Source: Microbacterium sp. Leaf159 (GTDB lineage Bacteria > Actinomycetota > Actinomycetes > Actinomycetales > Microbacteriaceae). From it: DNA of 64,000 nt. The notes under the pieces were generated by a model. It worked only from the letters and a program-made list of their open reading frames with translations. It ran no database searches and was not told the DNA's origin. The stretch spans positions 129,573 to 193,572 of the forward strand of contig NZ_LMOU01000002.1 of the NCBI RefSeq assembly GCF_001423615.1. The letters are read 5' to 3'. A program made the translations under genes and the position numbers. This document shows positions 17,103 to 25,396 of the stretch, piece after piece (positions within the stretch are counted from its first letter, which is position 1; every line of letters starts with the position of its first letter).

Positions 17103-18035
17103 TCAGGAGATGATGCGGGCGCCCTGCACGGGGCCGTGCACGTGCAGCGACTCGAGGCCGTGCTCGCGCAGCAGCGACTGCACCGTCTGCGCGCCCTCGG
17201 GGCTCGCGCACAGCAGAGCGACCGTGGGGCCTGAGCCCGACACGATCCCCTGCAGGGCTCCGGCGTGGATGCCGCGCAGGATCGTCGTCTCCAGCTCCGG
17301 GCGCTCGTACAGAGCGGCCTCCTGCAGATCGTTGTAGATGCTCTCGGCCAACAGATCCGGATCTCCCGAGCGCAGCGCCTGGAGCACGGGCGCCGGAACC
17401 TCCAGGGAGAGGGGCGGATCGTCGGCGAGAGCGCCCTCGTCATCGCGCAGGGTGTCGAGCCGGGCATAGACCACCGGCGTCGAGAGCCCCTCATCGCTCT
17501 GGACGAGCACCCAGTCGAAGCGGCCGCGGGCGAGCGCCGGGTTCAGCTGGTCACCGCGACCGGTGCCGACAGCGGTGCCGCCGTGCAGCGCGAACGGCAC
17601 ATCGGCTCCGAGACGAGCGCCGAGCTCGTGCAGACGAGCCGTCGAGAAGCCGGTGCCCCACAGGGCATCGCATGCGACGAGGGCCGCGGCCGCATCCGCC
17701 GATCCGCCGCCCATGCCGCCGGCGACCGGCACGCTCTTGCGGATCTCGAGCGCGACGCCGCCGTCGTACTCCGCCGCCGTGGCGAGGAGCTTCGCGGCCC
17801 GCATGGCGAGGTTCCGATCATCCAACGGCACGGAGTCGGGGTCGTCGACACCCGACACCGTGATCGAGAAGTCGTCGGCGTGCCTGGCGATCACGTCCTC
17901 GTAGAGCGACACCGCTTGGAACACCGTCGCGAGCGCGTGGTAGCCGTCGTCGTGACGACCACCCACACCGAGATAGACGTTGATCTTTCCCGGAGCGCGG
18001 ACGTGGACCGAGTCGACGGGGGCGGCGAAGCTCAT
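17103..18035 (-). CDS. ispE: 4-diphosphocytidyl-2-C-methyl-D-erythritol kinase IspE
   Basis: GHMP-family kinase of the MEP isoprenoid pathway; phosphorylates the 2-hydroxyl of CDP-methylerythritol in the cytosol. 310 residues, the normal length. Visible motifs are VRAPGKINVYLGVGGRHDDGYH (substrate binding, catalytic Lys), the ATP loop PVAGGMGGGSADAAAA (about residues 103-117) and C-terminal GIVSGSGPTVALL. Start ATG 18035 lies 13 bases after the aldo/keto reductase stop. In actinobacteria ispE normally follows rsmA directly; here an aldo/keto reductase separates them. Confidence 0.96.
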   Translation of the reverse strand: MSFAAPVDSVHVRAPGKINVYLGVGGRHDDGYHALATVFQAVSLYEDVIARHADDFSITVSGVDDPDSVPLDDRNLAMRAAKLLATAAEYDGGVALEIRKSVPVAGGMGGGSADAAAALVACDALWGTGFSTARLHELGARLGADVPFALHGGTAVGTGRGDQLNPALARGRFDWVLVQSDEGLSTPVVYARLDTLRDDEGALADDPPLSLEVPAPVLQALRSGDPDLLAESIYNDLQEAALYERPELETTILRGIHAGALQGIVSGSGPTVALLCASPEGAQTVQSLLREHGLESLHVHGPVQGARIIS

Positions 18036-18048
18036 CTGGGTGTTCCCG

Positions 18049-19116
18049 TCACAGCTCCGTGGACGACGCCCACAGGTCGACGTCGATGGAGCCTGCGGCC
18101 TCGTCGATGCGGGTGAGCTGCTCGTCGGTGAAGGCGGGACCGTTCACCGCGGCGATGTTCTCGTCGAGCTGCTCGGGGCGCGACGCACCGACCAGCGCGG
18201 AGGCGACCACGGGGTTGCGCAGCGTCCACTGGATCGCCAGCTGCGCGAGCGACTGCCCGCGCTCCTTCGCGATCTCGTTGAGCGAGCGGAGCGTCTCGAC
18301 CGCGGCATCCGACAGCGGAGCCTCGGGAAGCGACCCGCGCTTCTGCGCGCGCGCAGCGGTGCCGTCACCGAGGTACTTGTCGGTGAGCAGGCCCTGGGCG
18401 AGCGGCGTGAACGCGATCGCGCCCACTCCCGCCTGCTCGAGGGTCTCGGTGAGACCGTCCTCCACCCAGCGGTTGAGGATCGAGTACGCGGGCTGGTGGA
18501 TCACGAGCGGCGTGCCGAGCTCGGTGGCGACGGCGACGGCTTCGGCCGTGCGCTCGGCGCTGTACGACGAGATGCCGACGTAGAGGGCCTTGCCCTGGCG
18601 CACGAGCGTGTCGAGCGCCGCGACCGTCTCGGCGACAGGCGTCACGGGGTCGGCACGGTGCGAATAGAAGATGTCGACGTAGTCGAGGCCCATGCGGGTC
18701 AGCGACTGCTCGGCGCTCGCGAGGATGTACTTGCGGCTCGCGAAGTCGCCATAGGGTCCGGGCCACATGTCCCAGCCGGCCTTCGACGAGATGATCAGCT
18801 CATCGCGGTAGGGGCGGAAGTCCTCGGCGAAGATCCGCCCGAAGTTCTTCTCGGCCGAGCCGTACGGCGGGCCGTAGTTGTTGGCGAGGTCGAAGTGCGT
18901 GATGCCGCGGTCGAACGCGTGACGAAGCAGCGCCCGCTGGTTGTCGAGCGGGATGTTGTCGCCGAAGTTCCACCACAGCCCGAGCGAGATCGGCGGCAGG
19001 AACAGGCCGGAGGTGCCCACCTGGCGGTACTCGAACTGCTGGTAGCGGCTCTCGTCGGCGGCGTACGGCCGGTGCAGCTCGGGGATGTTCGGACGGAAGC
19101 GGGGAGAGTCGGTCAC
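18049..19116 (-). CDS. Aldo/keto reductase, YghZ / Kv-beta type
   Basis: NADPH-dependent oxidoreductase of 355 residues with a TIM barrel. Catalytic tetrad parts are visible: Asp and Tyr in FDLANNYGPP, Lys in ISSKAGWDMWPG, His in FYSHRADP; the cofactor motif is LVGASRPEQLDENI. The YQQFEYRQVGTSGLFLPPISLGLWWNFGD-type N-terminus matches L-glyceraldehyde-3-phosphate reductase (YghZ) relatives. GTG 19116 is supported by TAATCT ending six bases upstream (leaderless). That hexamer contains the TAA stop of rsmA, so this gene has its own promoter inside the block. Confidence 0.88.
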   Translation of the reverse strand: MTDSPRFRPNIPELHRPYAADESRYQQFEYRQVGTSGLFLPPISLGLWWNFGDNIPLDNQRALLRHAFDRGITHFDLANNYGPPYGSAEKNFGRIFAEDFRPYRDELIISSKAGWDMWPGPYGDFASRKYILASAEQSLTRMGLDYVDIFYSHRADPVTPVAETVAALDTLVRQGKALYVGISSYSAERTAEAVAVATELGTPLVIHQPAYSILNRWVEDGLTETLEQAGVGAIAFTPLAQGLLTDKYLGDGTAARAQKRGSLPEAPLSDAAVETLRSLNEIAKERGQSLAQLAIQWTLRNPVVASALVGASRPEQLDENIAAVNGPAFTDEQLTRIDEAAGSIDVDLWASSTEL

Positions 19117-19125
19117 GGTGCCAGA

Positions 19126-19995
19126 TTAGTCGGTGACGACGGCGTCTTCGATCTGAGCGACGTGCCGCGCAATACGGTGATAGTCATCGACCGTGAGGTC
19201 CTCGCCACGAGCGGTCGGCGCGACTCCTGCCGCGATCAGGATCTCGGATGCCGCGGCTGAGCTTCCGAAGAGTTCGGACAGCGCCTGTCGCAGCATCTTG
19301 CGGCGCTGGTTGAAGGCGGCATCCACGATCTTGAAGGTGAGTCGGCGTTCGTCCTCCGTGCCGCGCTCGCCCTCCGACCGGTCGAAGCCGACAAGGAGGC
19401 TGTCGACGTTGGGGACCGGCCAGAAGACCTGACGAGACACGGTGCCCGACAGCTTCCACTCGCCGTACCAGGCTGCCTTGACGCTCGGGGTGCCGTAGAT
19501 CTTGGAGCCGGGCTTGGCCGCGATGCGCTCGGCGACCTCGGCCTGCACCATCACGACACCGCGCTTCAGGTACGAGAAGTTCTCGAGGAAGTGCAGCAGC
19601 ACAGGGACCGAGACGTTGTAGGGCAGATTGGCCACGAGCACGGTCGGTTCGCCGGGCAGCTCGGTGATGCGCAGCGCATCCGCATCGACGACCGTGAGCA
19701 TCTCGGCCGGCACGCCATGCTCGACCGCCGTCTGAGCGAGTCGGGCTGCGAGCCGGTGGTCGATCTCGACGGCGGTGACGGAGGCCCCGGTCTCGAGGAT
19801 CGCGAGGGTGAGAGAACCGAGCCCCGGCCCGACCTCGACGACCCGCTCCCCCGGCTGCACGCGGGCGGCATGCACGATCTTGCGCACAGTGTTCGCATCG
19901 ACGACGAAGTTCTGTCCGAGCTTCTTGGTCGGGGTGACATCGAGCTCGGCGGCGAGCCGGCGGATCTCGGTGGCGCCGAGCAGGGTGACTGTCAT
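19126..19995 (-). CDS. rsmA: 16S rRNA dimethyladenosine transferase RsmA (KsgA)
   Basis: 289 residues; dimethylates two adjacent adenines near the 3' end of 16S rRNA late in small-subunit assembly. Motifs: KKLGQNFVVDANTVRKIV, SAM motif I VVEVGPGLGS (about 52-61), and the catalytic NLPYNV (123-128). Start ATG 19995 is chosen because GACAAT (20002-20007) ends six bases before it with -35 TTCGGA at 17-bp spacing, and because family proteins begin close to this point. The longer in-frame extension overlaps the divergent MFS gene and was rejected. Confidence 0.96.
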   Translation of the reverse strand: MTVTLLGATEIRRLAAELDVTPTKKLGQNFVVDANTVRKIVHAARVQPGERVVEVGPGLGSLTLAILETGASVTAVEIDHRLAARLAQTAVEHGVPAEMLTVVDADALRITELPGEPTVLVANLPYNVSVPVLLHFLENFSYLKRGVVMVQAEVAERIAAKPGSKIYGTPSVKAAWYGEWKLSGTVSRQVFWPVPNVDSLLVGFDRSEGERGTEDERRLTFKIVDAAFNQRRKMLRQALSELFGSSAAASEILIAAGVAPTARGEDLTVDDYHRIARHVAQIEDAVVTD

Positions 19996-20001
19996 TGCTC
20001 C

Positions 20002-20044
20002 ATTGTCCCCCACCTCCATCAGTGTCCGAACCGGCCAGTAGTCT
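20002..20044. promoter_or_regulatory. Divergent leaderless promoters of rsmA and the MFS gene
   Basis: Minus strand: TTCGGA (20025-20030), 17 bp, GACAAT (20002-20007), six bases, ATG 19995. Plus strand: TAGTCT (20039-20044), six bases, ATG 20051. Both start codons lie seven bases from the last base of a -10, so only 55 bp separate the two genes. Confidence 0.65.
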
Positions 20045-20050
20045 TCTGTG

Positions 20051-21328
20051 ATGCCCTCCCTCGGTGAACTGATCGCACCACGGCGCATGGGCAGGGATTT
20101 CCGCTGGCTGCTCGCGTCATCGTGGACGAGCAACGTCGGAGACGGTGTCGCTCTCGCTGCCGCTCCCCTGCTCATCGCGTCGATGACGTCGTCGCCGATT
20201 CTGGTCGCCGCGGGCGCCATCCTGCAGTTCCTGCCGTGGCTGCTGTTCGGTCTGCATGCGGGTGCGATCGCCGACCGGTTCGACCGACGTCGGCTGGTGA
20301 TGTTCGCCAACGCCGCGCGGGCCGTCGTGCTCGCGGGCCTCTGCGTCTTCCTGCTGACGGGCACCGCCAACATCTGGATCGTGCTCGCGGTCGCCTTCCT
20401 CTACGGAACCGCCGAGGTGTTCGTCGACACGGCCGGCAGCACACTGCTGCCGATGCTCGTGAAGCCGGCGGATCTGGGCATCGGCAACGCACGACTGCAG
20501 GCGGGATATCTGGTCGCGAATCAGTTCGCCGGCCCTCCGCTCGGCGCGTTCCTCTTCGCCGCGGGCACCGCCTGGCCGTTCCTGCTCGAGATCCTCTGCG
20601 TCCTCCTCGCGGTCGTGCTGATCTCGCGCATGGCGCGGACGCCCGTGCCTCCCCGGGCCTCGGGCGACGGCGTGAGATCGCACGTCCACACCGACATCGG
20701 CGAGGGGCTCCGCTGGCTGTGGCAGAACCCGCCGGTGCGGATGCTCGTGCTGATCATCCTCGTGTTCAACGTGACGTGGGCGGCCCCCTGGGGCGTGCTC
20801 GTGCTCTATGCCACCGAGCACCTGAACATGGGCGCCGTGGGTTACGGAGCGCTGACGACGGCATCCGCTGCGGGCGGCATCCTGGCCACGGTGTGCTTCG
20901 GGTGGCTCGAACGCCACGTGTCGTTCGCCACCCTGATGCGCGTGGTGCTGTCGCTCGAGGTGCTGATGCACCTGGCCTTCGCCCTCACGACCGCCGGGTG
21001 GGTGGCGCTCGTGATCATGTTCGTGTTCGGCGCCTATGCCTTCGTCTGGGGCACGATCTCGACCACCGTGCGTCAGCGCCTGGTGCCGGCCGAGCTGCAG
21101 GGCAGGGTCGCATCAGTCAACATGGTCGGGGTGTTCGGCGGCATGGTGATCGGCCAGGCCCTCGGCGGAGTGATCGCGGAGGTGTGGGGTCTCACGGCTC
21201 CCTGGTGGTTCGCGTTCGTCGGCGCAGCACTCACACTGCTGCTGGTCTGGAAGCCGATCTCGCAGATCGTCTCTGCGAAGCCGGTCTCCGACACCCAGGC
21301 GATCGAGATTCAGTCGAACGAGCCGTAG
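20051..21328 (+). CDS. MFS transporter (EntS/MFS_3-like exporter)
   Basis: 425 residues and about twelve hydrophobic segments. It shows LLASSWTSNVGDGVALAAAPLLIAS at the N-terminus and the conserved loop motif GAIADRFDRRRLVMFAN of the enterobactin-exporter-like branch, whose members export siderophores or drugs. The substrate cannot be read. ATG 20051 is preferred over GTG 20048 because TAGTCT ends six bases upstream. It stands on the opposite strand between rsmA and tatD, where many actinobacteria carry a resuscitation-promoting factor gene. Its 3' end overlaps tatD by 19 bp, convergently. Confidence 0.88.
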   Translation: MPSLGELIAPRRMGRDFRWLLASSWTSNVGDGVALAAAPLLIASMTSSPILVAAGAILQFLPWLLFGLHAGAIADRFDRRRLVMFANAARAVVLAGLCVFLLTGTANIWIVLAVAFLYGTAEVFVDTAGSTLLPMLVKPADLGIGNARLQAGYLVANQFAGPPLGAFLFAAGTAWPFLLEILCVLLAVVLISRMARTPVPPRASGDGVRSHVHTDIGEGLRWLWQNPPVRMLVLIILVFNVTWAAPWGVLVLYATEHLNMGAVGYGALTTASAAGGILATVCFGWLERHVSFATLMRVVLSLEVLMHLAFALTTAGWVALVIMFVFGAYAFVWGTISTTVRQRLVPAELQGRVASVNMVGVFGGMVIGQALGGVIAEVWGLTAPWWFAFVGAALTLLLVWKPISQIVSAKPVSDTQAIEIQSNEP

Positions 21329-22194
21329 ACCCTCAGCGTGTTGGCGGCGATCTGCGCCGACAGCTCGTCGACCTCGATGCCGAGCTCCGCCGCCATGAAC
21401 CGCACCGTGATCGGCACGAGGTAGGGGGCGTTGGGCCGACCGCGCAGCGGCGTCGGAGTGAGGAACGGGGCATCGGTCTCGACGAGGATGCGGTCGAGCG
21501 GCGTCACCTTCAGGGCATCCCGCAGGTTCTGCGCGTTCTTGAACGTGACGTTGCCGGCGAAGGACAGGTGGTACCCGGCGTCGGCGCAGATCCTCGCCAT
21601 CGCGTCGTCGCCCGAGAAGCAGTGGAACACGGTCTTCTCCGGAGCGCCCACGCGGGTCAGCGTCTCGAGCACCGCGTCATGCGCGTCGCGGTCGTGGATC
21701 TGCATCGCGATGCCGTGCTTCTTGGCGAGTGCGATGTGCGCCTCGAACGATTCGAACTGCGGTGCGCGGCGCTCGGGCTCGGTGCGGAAGAAGTCGAGAC
21801 CGGTCTCGCCGATCGCCCGGGTGCGCGGGTGCGCGGCGAGCTCGTCGATCACCGCGATCGCGTCGCTGAGACCTACACCGCCGAGACGCCCCTGCTCGGC
21901 GTATGCGGGCGCATCGTTCGGGTGGATCGCGACAGCCGCGAGCACACGGGGGTCGGAGGCCGCGGCCTCGACGGCCCAGCGTGACGACTCGATGTCGCCC
22001 GAGGCCTGCACGACGCCCGCGATGCCCACGGCCGCCGCGCGGTCGAGCTGCTCGGTCAACGACAGCGGCTCATCGCCGTCGAGGATCTCGAGGTGCGCGT
22101 GGTTGTCGTAGACGGGCACGGCGAGCGGCTCGGGTGCCGCCGGGTACCGGATGTCTTTGCGTCCCTCGCCGTCTCGCTGCTGCACGTACGTCAT
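21310..22194 (-). CDS. TatD family metal-dependent hydrolase (DNase)
   Basis: 294 residues, amidohydrolase-like TIM barrel. Metal ligands are visible in YDNHAHLE (HxH type), AIGETGLDFFRTEPE (Glu), QIHDRDAH (His), FHCFSGD (His) and VETDAPFL (Asp). The family has 3'-5' exonuclease activity and a proposed role in DNA repair/quality control. ATG 22194 starts two bases after the metG stop, so the two are co-transcribed, the usual metG-tatD pairing. Confidence 0.92.
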   Translation of the reverse strand: MTYVQQRDGEGRKDIRYPAAPEPLAVPVYDNHAHLEILDGDEPLSLTEQLDRAAAVGIAGVVQASGDIESSRWAVEAAASDPRVLAAVAIHPNDAPAYAEQGRLGGVGLSDAIAVIDELAAHPRTRAIGETGLDFFRTEPERRAPQFESFEAHIALAKKHGIAMQIHDRDAHDAVLETLTRVGAPEKTVFHCFSGDDAMARICADAGYHLSFAGNVTFKNAQNLRDALKVTPLDRILVETDAPFLTPTPLRGRPNAPYLVPITVRFMAAELGIEVDELSAQIAANTLRVYGSFD

Positions 22195-22196
22195 GC

Positions 22197-23774
22197 TCAG
22201 GCGGTGGACTCCACGCGCGGGAACAGCGGCGCGAGACCGTTGACGCTCGTGCCGGGGCGCAGCACGCCCCACGAGCCCGCCTCGCGGATCGACTGGTCCT
22301 GCAGACGTCCGAGGCTCTCGGCGGCGCCGAGGGCGACCCACAGCTTCTCGGTCGACTGCGGCATGACCGGCGAGAGCAGCACCGCAAGAGCGCGCAGGCC
22401 CTCGGCGCACGTGTACAGCACGGTGCCGAGGCGACCGCGCTGAGCCTCGTCGCGCGCCAGCGCCCACGGCTCGTTCTCGGTGATGTACCCGTTGAGGGCG
22501 TCGACGATCGTCCAGATCGACGAGATCGCCTCGTCGATGCGGAACTGCTCGATCGCAGCATCCGCGTTCGATGCGGCATCCGCCACGATCTTCTGGATCG
22601 CGAGGTCCTTCTCGGCGTACTCGGCGGGCGGCGGCACGATGCCCTCGAAGTACTTCTCGATCATCGCCGTCGTGCGCGAGGCCAGGTTGCCGAAGCCGTT
22701 CGCGAGCTCGGCCTGGTAGCGGGCCGAGAGGTCCTCCCAGGAGAACGAGCCGTCCTGACCGAACGCGATCGCCGACAGGAAGTAGTACCGGTACGCGTCG
22801 GAACCGAAGACGTCGGTGATCTCGGTCGGCGCGATGCCGGTGAGCTTCGACTTCGACATCTTCTCGCCGCCGACCAGCAGCCAGCCGTGCGCGAACACGC
22901 CCTTGGGCACGTCGAGGCCCGCGGCCATCAGCAGCGCGGGCCAGATGACGGCGTGGAAGCGCAGGATGTCTTTTCCGACCACATGGTACGCGGGCCAGCG
23001 GCGGTCGAACGTCTCCTGGTCGGAGCCGTAGCCGACGGCCGTGGCGTAGTTGAGCAGCGCATCGACCCACACGTAGATGACGTGCGACTCGTCCCATGGG
23101 AGCGGGATGCCCCAGTCGAACGTCGAGCGCGAGATCGAGAGGTCTTTCAGACCCTGGCTCACGAATGAGACGACCTCGTTGCGCGCCGAATCCGGGCGCA
23201 CGAAATCGGGCTGGGTCTTGTAGAGCTCGAGCAGGCGGTCCTGGAACTCGCTGAGCTTGAAGAAGTAGTTCTTCTCCTGCAGCAGCTCGAGCGGCTTCGA
23301 GTGGATCGCGCAGACCTTCAGGCCCTCGAAGGGACCGGTGCCGTCGACGATCTCGGACTCGGGCTTGAACTCCTCACAGCCGACGCAGTACAGCGCCTCG
23401 TACTCGCCCGCGTAGATGTAGCCGCGGTCGTAGAGACGCTGGAAGAACGTCTGCACGTTGGTCTCGTGGCGCTCCTGCGTGGTGCGGATGAAGTCGTCGT
23501 TCGCCACGTCGAGGGTCTTCAGCAGCGGGAACCACGCCTCGGTGACGAGCTTGTCGACCCACTCCTGCGGGGTGACGTTGTTCGCCGCCGCCGCCCGGAG
23601 CATCTTCTGGCCGTGCTCGTCAGTGCCCGTGAGCATCCATGTGTCATCGCCGCCCTGACGGTGCCAGCGCGCGAGCGCGTCGACCGCCACCGAGGTGTAC
23701 CCGTGGCCGATGTGAGGCACATCGGAGGGGTAGTAGATGGGCGTGGTGATGTAGAACGATTCGCCTGCGGGCAT
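22197..23774 (-). CDS. metG: Methionyl-tRNA synthetase MetG
   Basis: Class I aminoacyl-tRNA synthetase, 525 residues. ATP-binding motifs are HIGH (21-24) and KMSKS (305-309). The connective-peptide zinc knuckle has C130-x2-C133 with C155 and H158. The anticodon-binding helical domain occupies the last about 150 residues; there is no C-terminal EMAP tRNA-binding domain, as usual for actinobacteria. ATG 23774 is preceded by TAGAAT (23782-23787) with a seven-base gap, so the message is probably leaderless. Longer N-terminal extensions in frame have no support. Confidence 0.96.
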   Translation of the reverse strand: MPAGESFYITTPIYYPSDVPHIGHGYTSVAVDALARWHRQGGDDTWMLTGTDEHGQKMLRAAAANNVTPQEWVDKLVTEAWFPLLKTLDVANDDFIRTTQERHETNVQTFFQRLYDRGYIYAGEYEALYCVGCEEFKPESEIVDGTGPFEGLKVCAIHSKPLELLQEKNYFFKLSEFQDRLLELYKTQPDFVRPDSARNEVVSFVSQGLKDLSISRSTFDWGIPLPWDESHVIYVWVDALLNYATAVGYGSDQETFDRRWPAYHVVGKDILRFHAVIWPALLMAAGLDVPKGVFAHGWLLVGGEKMSKSKLTGIAPTEITDVFGSDAYRYYFLSAIAFGQDGSFSWEDLSARYQAELANGFGNLASRTTAMIEKYFEGIVPPPAEYAEKDLAIQKIVADAASNADAAIEQFRIDEAISSIWTIVDALNGYITENEPWALARDEAQRGRLGTVLYTCAEGLRALAVLLSPVMPQSTEKLWVALGAAESLGRLQDQSIREAGSWGVLRPGTSVNGLAPLFPRVESTA

Positions 23775-23811
23775 GGGGTCAATTCTAGGTGGGAAGACGG
23801 GGTCGTTACGC

Positions 23812-25353
23812 TCAGGCGACCGACACCTCGATGCGGTGCCACCCCTGGGCGCCGTCGGGCACGACATCGGCCGGATCCGAGGTCTGGGTCTCGCCCTCGG
23901 CGCTGAGCGCGCGGCACTCGATCGTGTGCGCGCCGCTCGTGGCCGCCCAGTCCAGCCGCCACTGCACCCAGGTGTCTGCCGAGATCGCGGTCGCGAGCTC
24001 GGCACGGCGCCACGGGCCCTCGTCGACCCGCACCTCGACGCCGTCGATGCCCACGTGCTGCTGCCAGGCCATCCCGGCGATCACGGCATCGCCCGCGTCG
24101 ACGCGCTGGCCCCGACTCGGCACGTCGATGCGCGACTGCAGCTTGACGGGCCCGCGCTCGGACCACCCGCGGTCGGTCCAGTACGCGGATGCCCGATCGA
24201 AGCGAGTGACCTCCAGCTCAGTCACCCACTTGGTGGCCGACACATAGCCGTAGAGCCCCGGCACCACCATGCGCACCGGGAAGCCGTGCTCGATCGGCAG
24301 CGGATCGCCGTTCATCCCGACGGCGAGCAGGGCGTCGCGGTCGTCGGTGAGCGCCTCGATCGGCGTCGACGCCGTGAACCCGTCGGACGACCGGGACAGC
24401 ACCATGTCGGCATCCGAGTCGACTCCCGCACGGGCGAGCAGTTCACGGATCGGGTGGCCGAGCCAGCGGGCGTTGCCGATCAGATCGCCGCCGACCTGAT
24501 TCGACACGCACGCGAGCGTCACGTGCGACTCGGTCATCGGCAGGGTCAGCAGCTCGTCCCACGAGATCACGACCTCGCGCTCGACCATCCCGTGGATGCG
24601 CAGGGACCAGTCGGCCGGGTCGATCCGCGGGACGATGAGCGCGGTGTCGATGCGGTAGAAGTCGGTGTTCGAGGTGACGACCGAGGCGAGACCGGGGATG
24701 CCCAGCTCAGCGGCGGCAGGCACGGCGGGAGCCGCCGTCGTCGGCGCAGGCAGCCGGAGCATCGTGCGCACCGCCTCTATCGAGCGGGTGGCGCCGCGTG
24801 CGGCGGTGCCGATGACGAGCGCCGCGACTCCTGCGGCAGCCACACCCGCAGTCCAGAGCAGGAACCGCCTGCGCTCCTCATGCTCGGCGCGCAGATACGG
24901 AACCGGATGCACGGTGCGCATGAGCAGTCTGAGAGCGACCACCGCGGTGACTCCCGCGACGAGTCCGGGGAGCCAGGCGAAGGGGCCGGCGCCCGGGCGG
25001 ATCATCGCCGCCACCAGAGCGAGCACACCGAGGCCGCCGAGGATCGCCGACCCCACACCCGCCCGGCGGGACTCCAGGATGCCGGCGAGTGCCGCGATGC
25101 CCACGAGCACCACCGCGATGCCCGTGATGAGCGCCACCTTGTCACCCGTGCCGAACAGCGCGATGGCCGCATCCTTCGCCCAGCTGGGGGCGAGATCGAT
25201 CAGACCGCTGCCGATCACCGCGAACGGGCTCGCACTCGGCTCGACCACGGCCGCGACGAGCTCTGCCAAACCGACCGCGGCGACCGCCGCGCTCAGCCCG
25301 GCGGCCGCCGATCGGAGCCTGTCACCGCGCGTCGTACGGGTTGCATGGCTCAT
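23812..25353 (-). CDS. Membrane-anchored molybdopterin-dependent oxidoreductase (sulfite-oxidase fold)
   Basis: 513 residues. The first about 190 residues hold five hydrophobic segments (20-40, 72-92, 100-118, 125-145, 163-183). The rest is an extracytoplasmic Moco domain of the sulfite oxidase family plus a C-terminal Mo-co dimerisation Ig-like domain (about 400-513, SRIDVPSRGQRVDAGDAVIAG). The molybdenum-ligand cysteine is C282 in THVTLACVSNQVGGDL-like context. No heme domain is visible. Possible substrates are sulfite or methionine sulfoxide; neither can be assigned. ATG 25353 has TACCCT (25360-25365) ending six bases upstream, so leaderless. Confidence 0.85.
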   Translation of the reverse strand: MSHATRTTRGDRLRSAAAGLSAAVAAVGLAELVAAVVEPSASPFAVIGSGLIDLAPSWAKDAAIALFGTGDKVALITGIAVVLVGIAALAGILESRRAGVGSAILGGLGVLALVAAMIRPGAGPFAWLPGLVAGVTAVVALRLLMRTVHPVPYLRAEHEERRRFLLWTAGVAAAGVAALVIGTAARGATRSIEAVRTMLRLPAPTTAAPAVPAAAELGIPGLASVVTSNTDFYRIDTALIVPRIDPADWSLRIHGMVEREVVISWDELLTLPMTESHVTLACVSNQVGGDLIGNARWLGHPIRELLARAGVDSDADMVLSRSSDGFTASTPIEALTDDRDALLAVGMNGDPLPIEHGFPVRMVVPGLYGYVSATKWVTELEVTRFDRASAYWTDRGWSERGPVKLQSRIDVPSRGQRVDAGDAVIAGMAWQQHVGIDGVEVRVDEGPWRRAELATAISADTWVQWRLDWAATSGAHTIECRALSAEGETQTSDPADVVPDGAQGWHRIEVSVA

Positions 25354-25365
25354 GATCCGAGGGTA

Positions 25366-25388
25366 ACCCCGGGGCAGTGCCCCGGGGT
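25366..25388 (-). terminator. Terminator of the beta-glucosidase operon
   Basis: Perfect 10-bp stem ACCCCGGGGC / GCCCCGGGGT with an AGT loop. It lies 9 bases beyond the GH1 stop and directly abuts the -10 of the following oxidoreductase gene, so termination and the next initiation share a junction. Confidence 0.75.
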
Positions 25389-25396
25389 CGTCCGGC

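Noticed and set aside
21310..21328. MFS/tatD 3' overlap as a sign of misassembly
   Set aside because: Both reading frames end naturally with family-like C-termini; short convergent overlaps are normal in dense genomes.
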